Shown: positions 33,949-46,400 of the stretch, piece after piece
Layout: each line of letters opens with the position of its first letter
Position numbering within the stretch: the stretch's first letter is position 1
Assembly (NCBI RefSeq): GCF_039555335.1
Contig: NC_092636.1
Location: forward strand, 61,625,706-61,689,705
Length of the DNA: 64,000 bases
Origin: Amphiura filiformis
Taxonomy: Eukaryota; Echinodermata; Ophiuroidea; Amphilepidida; Amphiuridae
Direction: 5' to 3'
Notes under the pieces: generated by a model
The model's input: the letters and a program-made list of their open reading frames with translations, nothing else
Told to the model about the DNA's origin: nothing
Database searches by the model: none
Made by a program: the position numbers and the translations under genes

Positions 33949-36458
33949 ATCGTTATGAACACGGCAGAGTGCCGAATACGCAAAATTGCTGTTCTGAGTA
34001 AACGATGTTTGAAAATATTGGTACTATTCCATTGATCCTTATAAAATTTAGAACATTCGTGAGCACTCATTTGAAATGTATATTATAGAAGTGAATGTAC
34101 ACGAATTATTTACAATACTTGCATGTTCTGAAACAATCAATATATCCCTCAAAACGCGTTTTAACAGCTATTCGGCTTTATGCTGTAGCCAAAATGTCTC
34201 TATCACTGCGCAGAGAGAGGTCGAATACGCATTCAACTACGTGTAAACCATAGCACGCATTCTTGATTTGGGACTTTTGTGTATAAATTACTGGTTGTCT
34301 TAAGGCTATGTAGACTTAACTTGCTATAAAAGTTATAAATAATCATCAATGTAATATTTAGCAAAAACTCGAAGATTTTAAAGCAAAAATAACAATATTA
34401 GCCTATATTTTGCGTATGATTTTCCAGGATTGTCCAATTTCACGGGGGCGCACTCACATTATTAAACCACAGCAATATCATGTGGGGAATGTTTGTACTT
34501 ATTTTGGTATCACTGGATAGAATATACCTACAGCTATACGTTGGTATAAAATATATCAGTATAGGACATGTAATATAGAAAATTCAGGGTTTCCCGCTAT
34601 ACAATGCTATAGATCAACCTGATTTGTACAGTTAAGTATACGATTCGTCTCTCTGCCGAATTCATTTATCGCACTTAGGCGCGATTCGTCCAAATCAAAA
34701 TTTCAATTACTACGCCGGTGAGTAAGATTTACCATTAATTTTTGTGGAAATAAAAGACAACCTGAAACATAATCATAAGCATACAAAAACTCAATTTACT
34801 CAAAATTCTCGATTCGTCACTCTGCCGAATTCATAACGATATGATTGACACAATATGTTTTCCTTTGAGGTAATAACTAATTTTGATAATCAAACTTTAA
34901 AAAAGTCATGAATCTTAATTGTGACTGGCTTTCGATTACAGGTCTTAATAAATACATCCTGTTCCAAGAGTATTTCACCCTCAATTGAAAACAATTTTTT
35001 TTATAATAAATCATCTGGAATCAGTACGTACCAAGTGGTTTGATTTTAATGCAGGAAATGACAGGTCAAAGTCCATATATTTATTTGGATACTTGTTGTC
35101 ATGTAAATACAATGCAACAAAGTAGATGCATTCAACTGACTACATGCAGAGATGCGCTAATTACCTGGGGCTAGTAACTAGTTATGTGACAGGTTATTTA
35201 TCAGGTTGTACTGCATAGAAAAATCCCCTGTAGAGGACAAAATTGTAACCTTTTTTGGGCCACATCTAAAAAATGTGACATTTGTCAGGTTCTGTATATT
35301 AAAAAACTTTTTTTAAATGTCAATGTTCACAAAGACTGTTTCAGTCAGTCTCCTTGTCACAAATAACTGCTCTATTTTCTTGCCCAACAAGTCAGCGGTT
35401 ATTAAAGAGAGACTGAAAACAGGTTTTAAAAAATTGTGTTTTTACAATACCAAATTGTCCCATAGTGATAATTTATGTATTTCAAGGAACACTAAATCTG
35501 GGGGCGAGTTATGAAAATAACAGGTGTGCTACAAATTGCACTTCTGGAAATGTTAAGGTGGGCTGTCATGTGTTTGCACTCGCTGGGAAGTTTAGGAATT
35601 GAGGTGTGCTATAAATCGCACTCAGACAGGCGATTTAAGGTGTGCTATTGTAATTGCACGCCTACATACTCAATCCGTTTTAATAGTGAAATGTATTTCT
35701 AAAAGTGACAACATTACGCCTTTATAATCCAATAACAATAATCCCCACCTACATTTTACACACATCAAATGAAAGCGTGATTCTTTGGCGAAGTAAAGTT
35801 TTATATATGGAAAGGCGTATCTATTTGTGATGTAGCACATGAAAAGGGGGACTTGGGGTGTAGTCAATTTTGAGTTCAGTATTGCTGCTTTGAAAGCATT
35901 TTGCAAGCTTTAAAATGACACCTCATTTGCTAAAATTGATCAAGGCATTCATACTTTCTAAGTGAAAAAGCATCCCAACCTATTATTTTCCTTATTTTTG
36001 TCTATTTTAATCTATATCTTGAAAAGCACTTTGCCGCCTAAGTCCCCCCTTTGGATGTGCCGCATCACGTTTGAAGAACGCCAAGCCAATTACTTCCGTT
36101 TTTTTAAACTACTCCCTTTTTATTCAGCCATATTTTGATTTTGACATGCTGAGGCATAAATCAGTGTTATCCTCTGAAAGAATGAGTTGCCATCTTAATT
36201 TATAATTTAGAAAAAATAACAGATTGTGAACATTAGGTAAGATTGTGTTATTGCCTATTCAGAGCAGATATCAATAGCTATTTCAGTTCCACACTGAATT
36301 TTGAATGCACAAAACCTGTCTCTTGAAAACAATAGATTTGATCTAGGGCAGAGATTACTCCTCCAATTTCTGTTGATTTCTTGTCTCTATATAGTCCTGA
36401 TTCAAGAACATATCCACCGGAAGCCAAATACTCATTGCCCAGGTATTGGTTAAAAGTG

Positions 36459-36811
36459 TTAAGGTGGTACTACACCCCTTGATAAATTTGTGAAGTATTT
36501 TTGCATTTTTCTCCAAAAAAATAATAACGCACTGGTAACAAAAGTTATGTATATTATAGGGGCAAGGAATCCAGTTACTACAATGGCATTTCAGTGACTC
36601 AAGACAAGCAGTATGTTATTTTTGATAAGAAAAGAGGTAAAGCTAGAATGTACCTCATTTCTTAACATTATATAATGAATCACTGAAATATCAATGAAGT
36701 AATTGGATTCCTTGCCCCTATAAAATACATAACTTTTGTTACCAGTGTGTAGTTTTAAGAAAAATGCAAAATTAGTCACAAAATTGACCAGGGGGTGTAC
36801 TACCACCTTAA
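36459..36811. mobile_element. TTAA-flanked MITE, about 350 bp
   Basis: TTAAGGTGGTACTACACCCC and its complement form the two ends, and the arms extend inward through AACTTTTGTTACCAGTG-like sequence and GGGGCAAGGAATCCA. TTAA at both outer ends fits a piggyBac-type target. It starts about 100 bp after the DDX11 stop codon and is probably within or near its 3' UTR. Confidence 0.85.
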
Positions 36812-36910
36812 ACTCATCTCTATTCCAAACTTTTGAAACCATCGAGTCCTCTATAACAGATGTGCTGTTGTTTTAGTACTGTACTAATGGAGAAACATCT
36901 GGTTGTCTTG

Positions 36911-39900
36911 TCATGATGTATCTGCCTTGGAAGACGTCGGCCTCCTTTCCACGAAGAACTGAAAAACAAAACATAATAAAAAGTAGTTATTGATATACTA
37001 TAATTGAAGTCCAAGGGATACTAGGGAGAAATAATCAGTATACAGATACACAAAACACTTATTGAACATAGGATGCCATCCATATATTGGACTATATGCA
37101 AGATGGTGTGGAAAGTTTCACAAAGATATCCAGAAATTAGCCAAATCTATAAGATCATGAGGCAGGGCCCATTTGGTGTGGAATGGTACTTCCTTGAAAG
37201 CACAGTTGGTGAGAGCATTTGATGCATTAGGAGCTACAAAACCTTTATAAGGCTCATAGTTGGGAGATAATGATATTGGATGTTGGGCCTTTGCCAGGCA
37301 AGGGCAGGAGGTACACTACTTTGGTACACTTGTGGTTTTATGCCTCTGTGTAGCACTCTTTAAAATCAAAGCCCTGTTTACACTATGGAAAAGTCACAAT
37401 TTGATTTTGGGGTTGGATTGCAACAGAGGATTTGCATAAATTAATTTGAGTCAGTTGGTGCTTACTTGATCAGTAAATTGAAGTCATCTTCGGAGATATT
37501 TATTACCGATTTTAATGCTTATTTATCAAATGCAAATGAATTGGACTTGACGGTTAATATGAGCGAAACATGCAATTCAATACAGCAACTTTGTCAAATT
37601 GACTGTATGATTCCATACTTATTATATGAAATAGAAACTGTACATATTATTAATAGCATACTTGGCACTGAAATATAATGGAGAATAAGTCAAAATTGAA
37701 TTGTGGCTATTTCCTTGTGTAAAATGTCATTATTTCCTAATTTTAGTGCATATTGTGTGACCTGGATGACCTCTAAAACTGCACACACCGAATCAACATA
37801 CATGCACAATTCTGCCCCTCCAAAGTAAAAATAAAATGCAGTATCCGCGAACAAATTGCAAAAATAGTTTGTGCCTTAGGAGGCAAGTGTTTTGAATCAG
37901 TCTGCTCACAAAGTCTAATAACAGCAGTATCTACAAATAATCTTTGTTCGGCTTATTATTGGCAAAAATGATTTGGTTTTTGTTACTGCGCACATTAATA
38001 AAGTAAAACACCAGTCACCCATTATGAAAAGCACAACTACAGTTTGTTCACTCTGAAGTACAAAGTGACAACACGCACGTAAACAGCGCGTAGTGCTGCG
38101 TCTCTGCTGCAGGTATGCGTGCCTTCAAAGTCGGCACACTTTTTGCGTCCGCGTCGGTACTAGACAGACTGTAGTAAGTACCGCGCCAAATTGAGTGCAC
38201 AACCATTCTAATGATTTGATATCAATCCACGATGCTATGAGTCTTATGAACTGAACAAAGTATAATAACATGGCTGATATACAGCATATTAAACGAGGCA
38301 AATATTTGAATTAGTCTGCTGCCCTCAAAGTATAATGATCTCACCTTCCTGATAGCACCAAATGCTGGCCCAAACTTCTGTATGGTCTGTAGTCTCCGTG
38401 CAATCCAGCCAGGAAGTTTACTCTGTATAGATGATCTAGCATAGCGAGAGTCTAGTAGGAGAATAGTGGCGTAGTCACCTTTGTGTCGAATTGCACGACC
38501 TATACATTGAAAACACAGGTGACATGTTATGATTTTTACTTATAATGGATTCCATTGTCAACTTCAGTCATCATTTTATGGTAATTTGACTTGAGATCAT
38601 ACTTTTTATTGTCATTCTAAACAGATCAACCCTGAAATTATGTTTGGATCTAATTTACATCAACTTTTGTGACCATCTTTATCAAGTTCACTCCTGTGCT
38701 TAATGTTGGCGATTCCACATTGGTGTGATTACTGCTGTGCGAGTGTGTATTCTTGCGTGTAGCATCATACATAGTATGTGCAAACCTATTGCGAGATAAG
38801 CAAATCAAATTGCCAAAATTAAATATTATAGCTGTTTAAGAATTGCACATCACCTGGCTTGGGGCGAGGAGTGAGTAGCATCAAAAATTAAATACAAATC
38901 GGAAAACCATGACAAATTTCTTGCATGTGTAATACTAATAGGAAATATTTTTGATGTGTCAAAAGAAAAAAAATCACTGAAAATTGCAGGTAGGGTGAAT
39001 CTAAAATTTGCCTGAAATTGGGATTTCAAAGTGATAATTTTGATTTCTTGTTTTGACTGAGGAGGTATAACCCATGCCCTGCCATTACTCCTGATCATTA
39101 CTTACCAATGGACTGGTTGACTGCTTTCATACACAGATTTTCATAGTGGATTTGTCCCGGAGTTTTACCATTACTGGATGGCTGGTAAAAATGATAATAT
39201 TAAAGAAGAAATATTGGTAATTAACTTTAGAAAATTCATACAAGACAAACTTAGGGCTACATATGTACGTTGTTGACAGTAATTTCCTTATACAGTGTTA
39301 CATAATATGGATGATGGGCACAGTTCCACAATAGAAAAGTCAAAATTTGACCTTATGGTATATTTTTACTATCCCACTCATAGGCAGTCAATATTTGTAT
39401 ACCAATGACCTGACTGAATATATTGTTGCTTGGATGACCTATTGGTGTATCTAAAAAAAAAGCAGTTTTGAGATAATTTTTTAAACTGCAAAGTTTTTAA
39501 GTGCTCCATCTTACCATAGTGGCATTGAGGTAGTCCATCTTTTCTTTCAGCTCAGGTGACTTGATATTAGCAAATGGCAAACCAACCATCACAATGCACC
39601 TATTATATTGAATACAGAAATTATGATTGATAGAGTTAAACAAGACAGTAGCATAGCATGGTTCATCATGGCATAATGGGGGGCACCAGGTCTAATTGGG
39701 GGCACTAGCCATTTTTCGAACATTTTCCTATGGAATTTTCTTAAATTTAAGATCAATTGGGGGAGGGCTTTCCCCCTATGCCACTATGCAACTGTAGCAA
39801 GTCATTGGGAAGCTGTAATATGTTACTGATTGCAACATTCATGTTAAGGGAGAAAACCAAATGTTTGATGACGTCATATAAATGAAAGTCTGTTCGTTAG

Positions 39901-40454
39901 GGGGAAGGGGTTTAAAACATCCAATTATGTTTGTAAAGATTAGTTAAAATATCAGCCAAAGTTGACCTTTTGGGTTGGAATTTTCAACATTTCACACAAT
40001 TTATGTTTTAGGGATGAGAGAGGGGTTCAACAACGAGTTTGAGAGATTGAGTAATTTGTACTGATTTTAGGACCCCCTTCTATTTTTGGTCATGAAAACT
40101 TGAGCAGGATTTTGCATAGAAATTATATGAAATTCAGACATCACGACTTAGAGGTTCAGTCACCAAAAACAATTAAGGACACCCTTTTGTTTAAGCTTTC
40201 ACTAGCAAAGGCTCTTCATGCGTGCAATGGCTGTAATAATGTTGATGCTGTTTTGGATCTAGAAATGCTACCATGCATCTCCAATTACATAGTGATTCTT
40301 ATATGTGTGCAAGTATTTATAAAGATATACAATATAAAACTGACCTGCCAAGGTTATCAGAGAAGTTAATTCCTTCACTCATTTTGCCTCCAACCACACA
40401 CAATAAGATAGCACCATTCATTCCTCCAGACTGTACTCCTCCTGAACAGGCTTT
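36911..40454 (-). CDS. DDX11: DDX11 exons 18-22: motifs V and VI and C-terminus
   Basis: Exons 40345-40454, 39515-39599, 39106-39181, 38345-38499 and 36911-36958. Exon 18 carries motif V ([18 protein letters not shown]), exon 19 [19 protein letters not shown], exon 20 [14 protein letters not shown], and exon 21 motif VI ([20 protein letters not shown]) plus [20 protein letters not shown]. The last exon adds only [15 protein letters not shown] before TGA (36911-36913), comparable to human FHREKSASS. This phase 0 reading follows from the exon 21 AAG|GTGAGA donor. Reading the same exon in the next frame would end at 36873, but that needs a donor that is not there. Confidence 0.9.
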
Positions 40455-43400
40455 CTGCAATATAACATGCAAATAGCTTTCTCATAATGATGAATCCTAG
40501 CCAACTATAAACTGTTTTTTTGTTTTAATTACTAGAGAGGGCAATGTTATCACATTTTTTGCAGTGACAAGGCAATTTTGCCACGGTTATTATCCGCGCT
40601 TGGCAAATTGCATAATCATAGGGCATTTGGAAATGACTTGTAAGAGAAATATCTCAAGAGTTTTCAAGGTTTGGGATATTCCAGGTGTTTATTACATACT
40701 TGTAATATCTGTTGACATATTAAGGGCTGGGGTATGAACGTTTGGACAGTATATATTTTGGGACATTAGAGCACATGAGACATATCGAATTGCATTCTGA
40801 ATACGAAGAATGTCATTCTGATATCAAATAATTTTGATTTTTTGAAATTCGCAATTTAATGCACATTTTATGGCAAATCATTAAAATTGATATTTTTGAT
40901 ATTTAACAGTACTTGAAGTAAACTTTATAAATCTGATGATTTATACTTAAAGTGTATGTAGGTGGGATGAAAAGCCGACGATCAATTCAAAATATTGACC
41001 TTTTGTATTGAAGATATGGATTTTTTTCCCCAAAACACCAAAAAAAATTAGGTCTTTTTAGGAAAAAAATCCATATCTTCAATATGAAAGGTCAAAATTT
41101 TCAATTGACCGTCGGCTTTTCCTCCCTGCTACATACACTTTAAGAATATATCATTAGATTTATATAATTCACTTCGAGGACTGTTATATATCAAAATTTG
41201 AAAAATATCAAATTTTTATAATTTGTCATAAAATTTGTATTATATTGTGATTTTCAAAAATGAAAATTATTTGATATCAGAGAGACATGCTTCAGTATTC
41301 AGAATGCAATTCGATAGGTCTGAGGTGCTCTCATGTCCCACAAAAAATACTGTCGAAATAATAAACGCTCATTTTAGATCCCTTAAACTGAGAGATGGGA
41401 AATTAAGGCCAAACACGAAACAAGAATTTTATGGGGCTGGCCATTCGTATGATCAAGGGAAGGCTTTAACAGGCCTTAATTCATCACAACTGTTTAGCAG
41501 TTGATACTTTATCTTATTATTTCCAGAAATATGCTGGTTTCATACTTTCTGCAGCTTGCCGCTTAGGGGCGTGACGCTTCATCATGCCACTTGCACTTGT
41601 CTGCAAGCGGAGCGGAAACGACTCTGAAAGCCATTTTTGCTGCTCAGTACCGCTCCAAAATCTTGTTCTCATACTTAAGAGCGGCACCGCTCAGAGTTGA
41701 CTTGAATTCAACTCCCAGCAAGGCTGCCACTTCGGCAAAGCAGTGGAGTGATCGATATATCAGCTTGCCGCTGGTCACCGCTAGTGTTTCTGGTGTGACT
41801 GCGCAGTGAAGCAAAATCACTTTCAGAGTGGCAAAGCGGCAGGAAAGTATGAAACCAGCATAAGGAATGGCCCTGGTCTTTCACTTTGTATAATTCATCA
41901 ATACAAAAAGTAGGTGGTATATTATTACCCCTAGCTTCCTCCACCTTCTCTCCATCTTTATCCATCCATCCCTCCCTCTTTCCTCCATCCCTCCCGCTTG
42001 CTTTCCCCCTCTCTCTCTCCCTCCTTCAACCTTTCCCAATCTCCATACCTCTATTATACTGGTATACTGTCCCAGCATGAAGTCCACCTGGTTGGCTTTC
42101 CTTGGTTCTCTAAACACTTTTTTCTTCATCCCTAACCTTGCAATCACACCTGTTTTCTCCCAGTGACTATAGATCAGCTTTTCATAATCATAGGAAGGGA
42201 AGAATATCACTACACCACCAGGGACCACATTGGATACATTGACAAGGACACGCCCTACTTCATCCATCTGAAATGACAAACAGATTACAGTTTTGGTTGA
42301 TAATTAACGTATCCAGACTTGTAGTATTGGCACCTGCCATGAGTACGGGTATGAGTCCCAGAGCCATGGGTACAGGTATGGGTACGGATATTGGGCCTCC
42401 AGTACGGGTTAGGGTACGGGTACTACAAGTCTGGTATGCAGTATGCAATAATGCTGGTCAACGCAACGATTAATTGTTTCAATTACATCCATCAATAACC
42501 CACATATATGTGCATCTTTACTCAACCCAGATATGAGTGTGAAATTTTGCGTTGCTCCATATATTTGTGCATTGTGTATTGAACATACAACTGGATTGAT
42601 CAAATCTGTAGATGTGTAGTTAAATCAGTGAATGGAAGGTACAGTTTCAATACAGCATGTTTTATGATTTTGGCACTTTATAAATAATGATTGATTGATT
42701 GAAAGTGTTTTAAAACAAAATATCAATTTGATTTTTATAAAACAAATTTCTGATATGGCAGTACTGACAATAAGGCTAAAACACAAGCTAACAGCAAAAT
42801 ATGATGGTAAACAATATGATGGGCAGGCTTGTCTGGCTTGTTTTTGAAATTAATATAATTTATATAGTTTTACGCATAACAAACAGGCAAAGCATTTTGC
42901 AAATTTTATGCCAAATATATGAAAAATCAACATGAAAAAAAAATAGAACACCATATTTGCATATTTTTGGGTTGGTCGGAAAAGGGAAATGCTGTTTTTT
43001 TAGACCTAATTTAAAACCACCTGTTGTACAATCATTGTGTGAAATATTCAGGGTTTGTTTTAGGCTCCATATTTCACCTTGAGAAAAATACCTTGGCCAA
43101 AAATAAACCACTCAGATTTCACACAATGACCCACCCAGTATTGAATTTTTAGTAACATTTTTGAAATGCAGGACCCATTTCTTTAAAGTTAGACCACTCG
43201 GGACCCCATGCCATGTGACAATTGTTTCACATATCCCACCTTATTCCACAGTACTGGCCTGTCCTTCATGTAAGCCTACAATAAATATACCTATTGTCAA
43301 GACTTCATTGAGGGATTATTTGTAAGCTGTATATAAATCCTTACTAGGTTAACTCTGTGGAGGCTTACATAAGCTAACACCTGGTTAGTCTTGCAACCTC

Positions 43401-46400
43401 ATGTTATGAGATTCAGACCCCATTAGGGCTGTGACCCACTGGCTGAGAACCCTAACTTACCATCTTTGGAGTGTCCCTAGACTGGTATGTGAAATTGAAG
43501 TCAACACCTGATGGACCTGTAGTCAGTGCTATGGGCAGTAATTGATCTGGTGGAATCACATGGCCTGAAAATAAATAAGCATGCAGGAAAATATGTCATG
43601 AAACCAAAGACATTACACCCAAAGAGAACCAACTCAGAATTGCCCTATGTGTAATGCTATGGTAAATTGAACATTATTGGTTTGTCATGCATAAAGACCC
43701 AAATACTATACATCTGGTATTTATCAGCAAAAGGCCGCTTTAGAACTGTGTCTTTAAGTTTGAGCATTACAAAGGTTTGTGCGCATAGTACTTAGCGTGT
43801 ATTATTGGCACAATGCACTCTCGTACAACGTATACAAAGCACATACTTCAAGTTTACTGGTTGCATGGTCAAATTACCCAGAAATCTCTATTTTCCCCTA
43901 TGTTCTCTTAGAGTCTTTATTCAGCATGGGATCACATTGTTCTCCGCAAAGTATTCTTTAAAAAATCAACATCATTATATTCTTGCCACATTTTGAACAC
44001 ATACATACATATACATACACAAAATAATGGGTAACAAATTTATTTCCTGAAAATCAATCTGGTCCTTAGCCAAGTGGACAAGCCAGGGACATACTAGAAG
44101 AGGAAGAAGGGGGGGGGAGGGGCTTCCAAATTGTGCAGCTATTAAAATGGCTTTACCAGGACAAATTTGTAAATTTAATGTTAAAATGGTGGATAAAATT
44201 AACCAAAATATACTATCTTGATAACAAAATCTCAGAGATGCAGATGGCATCTATGGTTTCCCCCTTACCACAAGAAAATTCAGCAATCCGATCTTCCTGC
44301 ACTCCAGCACAGTACAACAGTTGATGCTTGAATTCATCCACTGGCTGCATGGTTCCCCCAGCAACGATGACCGCTCTGGCTTCCTTGATGACATCTTGGA
44401 AATGGACAGCGGGGTTCAGAAGCAGGAATTTCAGTCTGGATTGGCTGAGGAAATCTGGTCATGAAAAAAATGGGAAAGGAATATGAAATTTACAGAAATT
44501 CATACAACTTATTGTGTAAGTGTAAATTGCAACCCCAGGTGTTGATGTAGGTTAACCATAATTTCTAAATGACTTCTATCTTTCTCTCATTATGATATCA
44601 TGTAGTTTTTGCCTTTATCAGATTCCTGTTTGCTATTTGTTTGCTACATCTATATGCTTGCTCCAAATATTTTTATTTTTTTAAATCTGAATTTTGATGA
44701 ATTTTAGTCTTCTTGTTCAACAAAATCTCTTTAAGCTTACCTTGTTTGCTGATGACAACTCTGCCATCTTTGTCTGCATTAGTGAGTGCTAATAAAAACC
44801 CTTCTATGTGCAGCAGTGGGGAGGAAAATGCCTGGTATTCATCATCAATTTTCTCTGCAAAATTAAGGCATAGGAAATCTTATTATTTGGTGGTTGTAAC
44901 TTACTAATGAAGCTGTAACACATGAGTATCATTTTCATCCAGCCCAAGGGATTTTATGAGTTTGTCAGTAACAATCATAGACAGGTAGCAGGTACAGTAC
45001 CTCATTTTTCTGCAAAATGCTGGTAGCATTTATTAGTAATAATTATGCCTGTGATTATGCATGATGCAAAACAAAAGAAAGACAAACTTCACCAATATCA
45101 CAGAGTTCAATACCACACCCCCCAAAAAATAATAGACTGAGTTCATTTTAGTATTTAAAAAAATGCAACAAATAACAGCTGGACAGATGACCGGACAGAC
45201 AGAAAAGTGGTTACTATAAAGTCTCATCTTGAACATCAGGTGAGACAAAAAAACCTAAAACAGATGTTTGCCTACTTTTCACTGTAAATATTGTATGATT
45301 TAGGCTGTTAATGTAGTTACAACATTCTACTCACATAAAATAGCACAAACCCTGTCACAGACCAATATATTATCAAATATGCATCGTACAGAAAAACTGA
45401 TAGAATCACTCAGATCCCAAAACGTTTCACTAAATTTTTAATTGTACTAAAATAAACATGCTTTGGCCACCTTATTTTGCTTTTTATGTTGAAGATCAAA
45501 TTGGGAATATGGTGACCATATGCTACATCATAATATGTCAAACAAATGACATTCTAAAAATGTATGTCCATATCATCCCCATAACACAGGTAAGAGAAAG
45601 AATCCTTATACAAAAAAACACACATAAAAGTATGTGAAATTGTGTACAAAATTGAAATTAAACAAGAGTGTAAAAATCTGGACCATTTAAAAAAAAACCT
45701 GAATCTGGATTTAATCCTGAATATTCTCACACCAGACAAAGTCTCTGAATGTCCCTTCACCAACCTTATTGTACTAAGCTTCTTTATTGGCGTTCAAATG
45801 TATCTATTCACTATTTTCTTTTCATTTGACCTTGCAGTCCTTTTGAGAAGTGATTTGAGATGTACTTTTTATATTTTTCCAACTTTCACTAAAAATGTCA
45901 CTATCAAAGTTATATTTGTGAATATTCTATCAAAGATGATATAACTTTGAAAGGAATATAAACTCCATATTTGCTGTGAAGAATCCAGGTCACATGAATA
46001 TTACAAACAAGAAAGATGCATAAGGCTATCCTGATGCCAGTTTTCAGGAAAATGTAATATTTGTGTACCTCTGGATTAACCATCTTACCCAGTACTTGTG
46101 GTTCTTCCTTCTTCTCACTTGTCTTTTTACTGATTTCCTGCAGGAATCTGGTCATGCCTGTCTGCTGAGGCTCCTCTGGTTCTTGTATCTTCACCATAGG
46201 GGGCTGGTACTTCTCTACAAACCCATTCAACTATTTAAATATAGATGGAATATGTTATCACTATTTAGTTCATCATTTTTATGCATAAATATGCAAATAT
46301 TGTAACATAAACTATACAGTAGCAGAACTCATTATGCTCTATCATCCTACCATATTTTATTTCAGACCACCAGAGTGAACAGTTAAAAATCTAAATCCAA

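Larger units (their letters stand above)
28771..36458. other. Intergenic region between the two convergent genes
   Basis: No convincing protein gene was found. ORFs are all under 105 codons, overlap on opposite strands and show no recognisable family. The region holds the inverted-repeat elements listed separately (29540-31042, 31391-31517, 32533-33688, 33697-33948) plus AT-rich filler. The word CGATTCGTCNCTCTGCCGAA appears at about 34641 and 34809, and a related inverted form near 33956, which suggests further old repeats. Confidence 0.7.

Noticed and set aside
36873-36958. Alternative last DDX11 exon reading [18 protein letters not shown] and ending at 36873
   Set aside because: It needs the previous exon to end one base later, but the only donor is AAG|GTGAGA. 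The phase 0 reading gives a tail comparable to human DDX11.
41881-42279. 132-codon minus-strand ORF as an independent gene
   Set aside because: Its start is DDX11 exon 17; the C-terminal part is read-through into the purine-rich intron tract.
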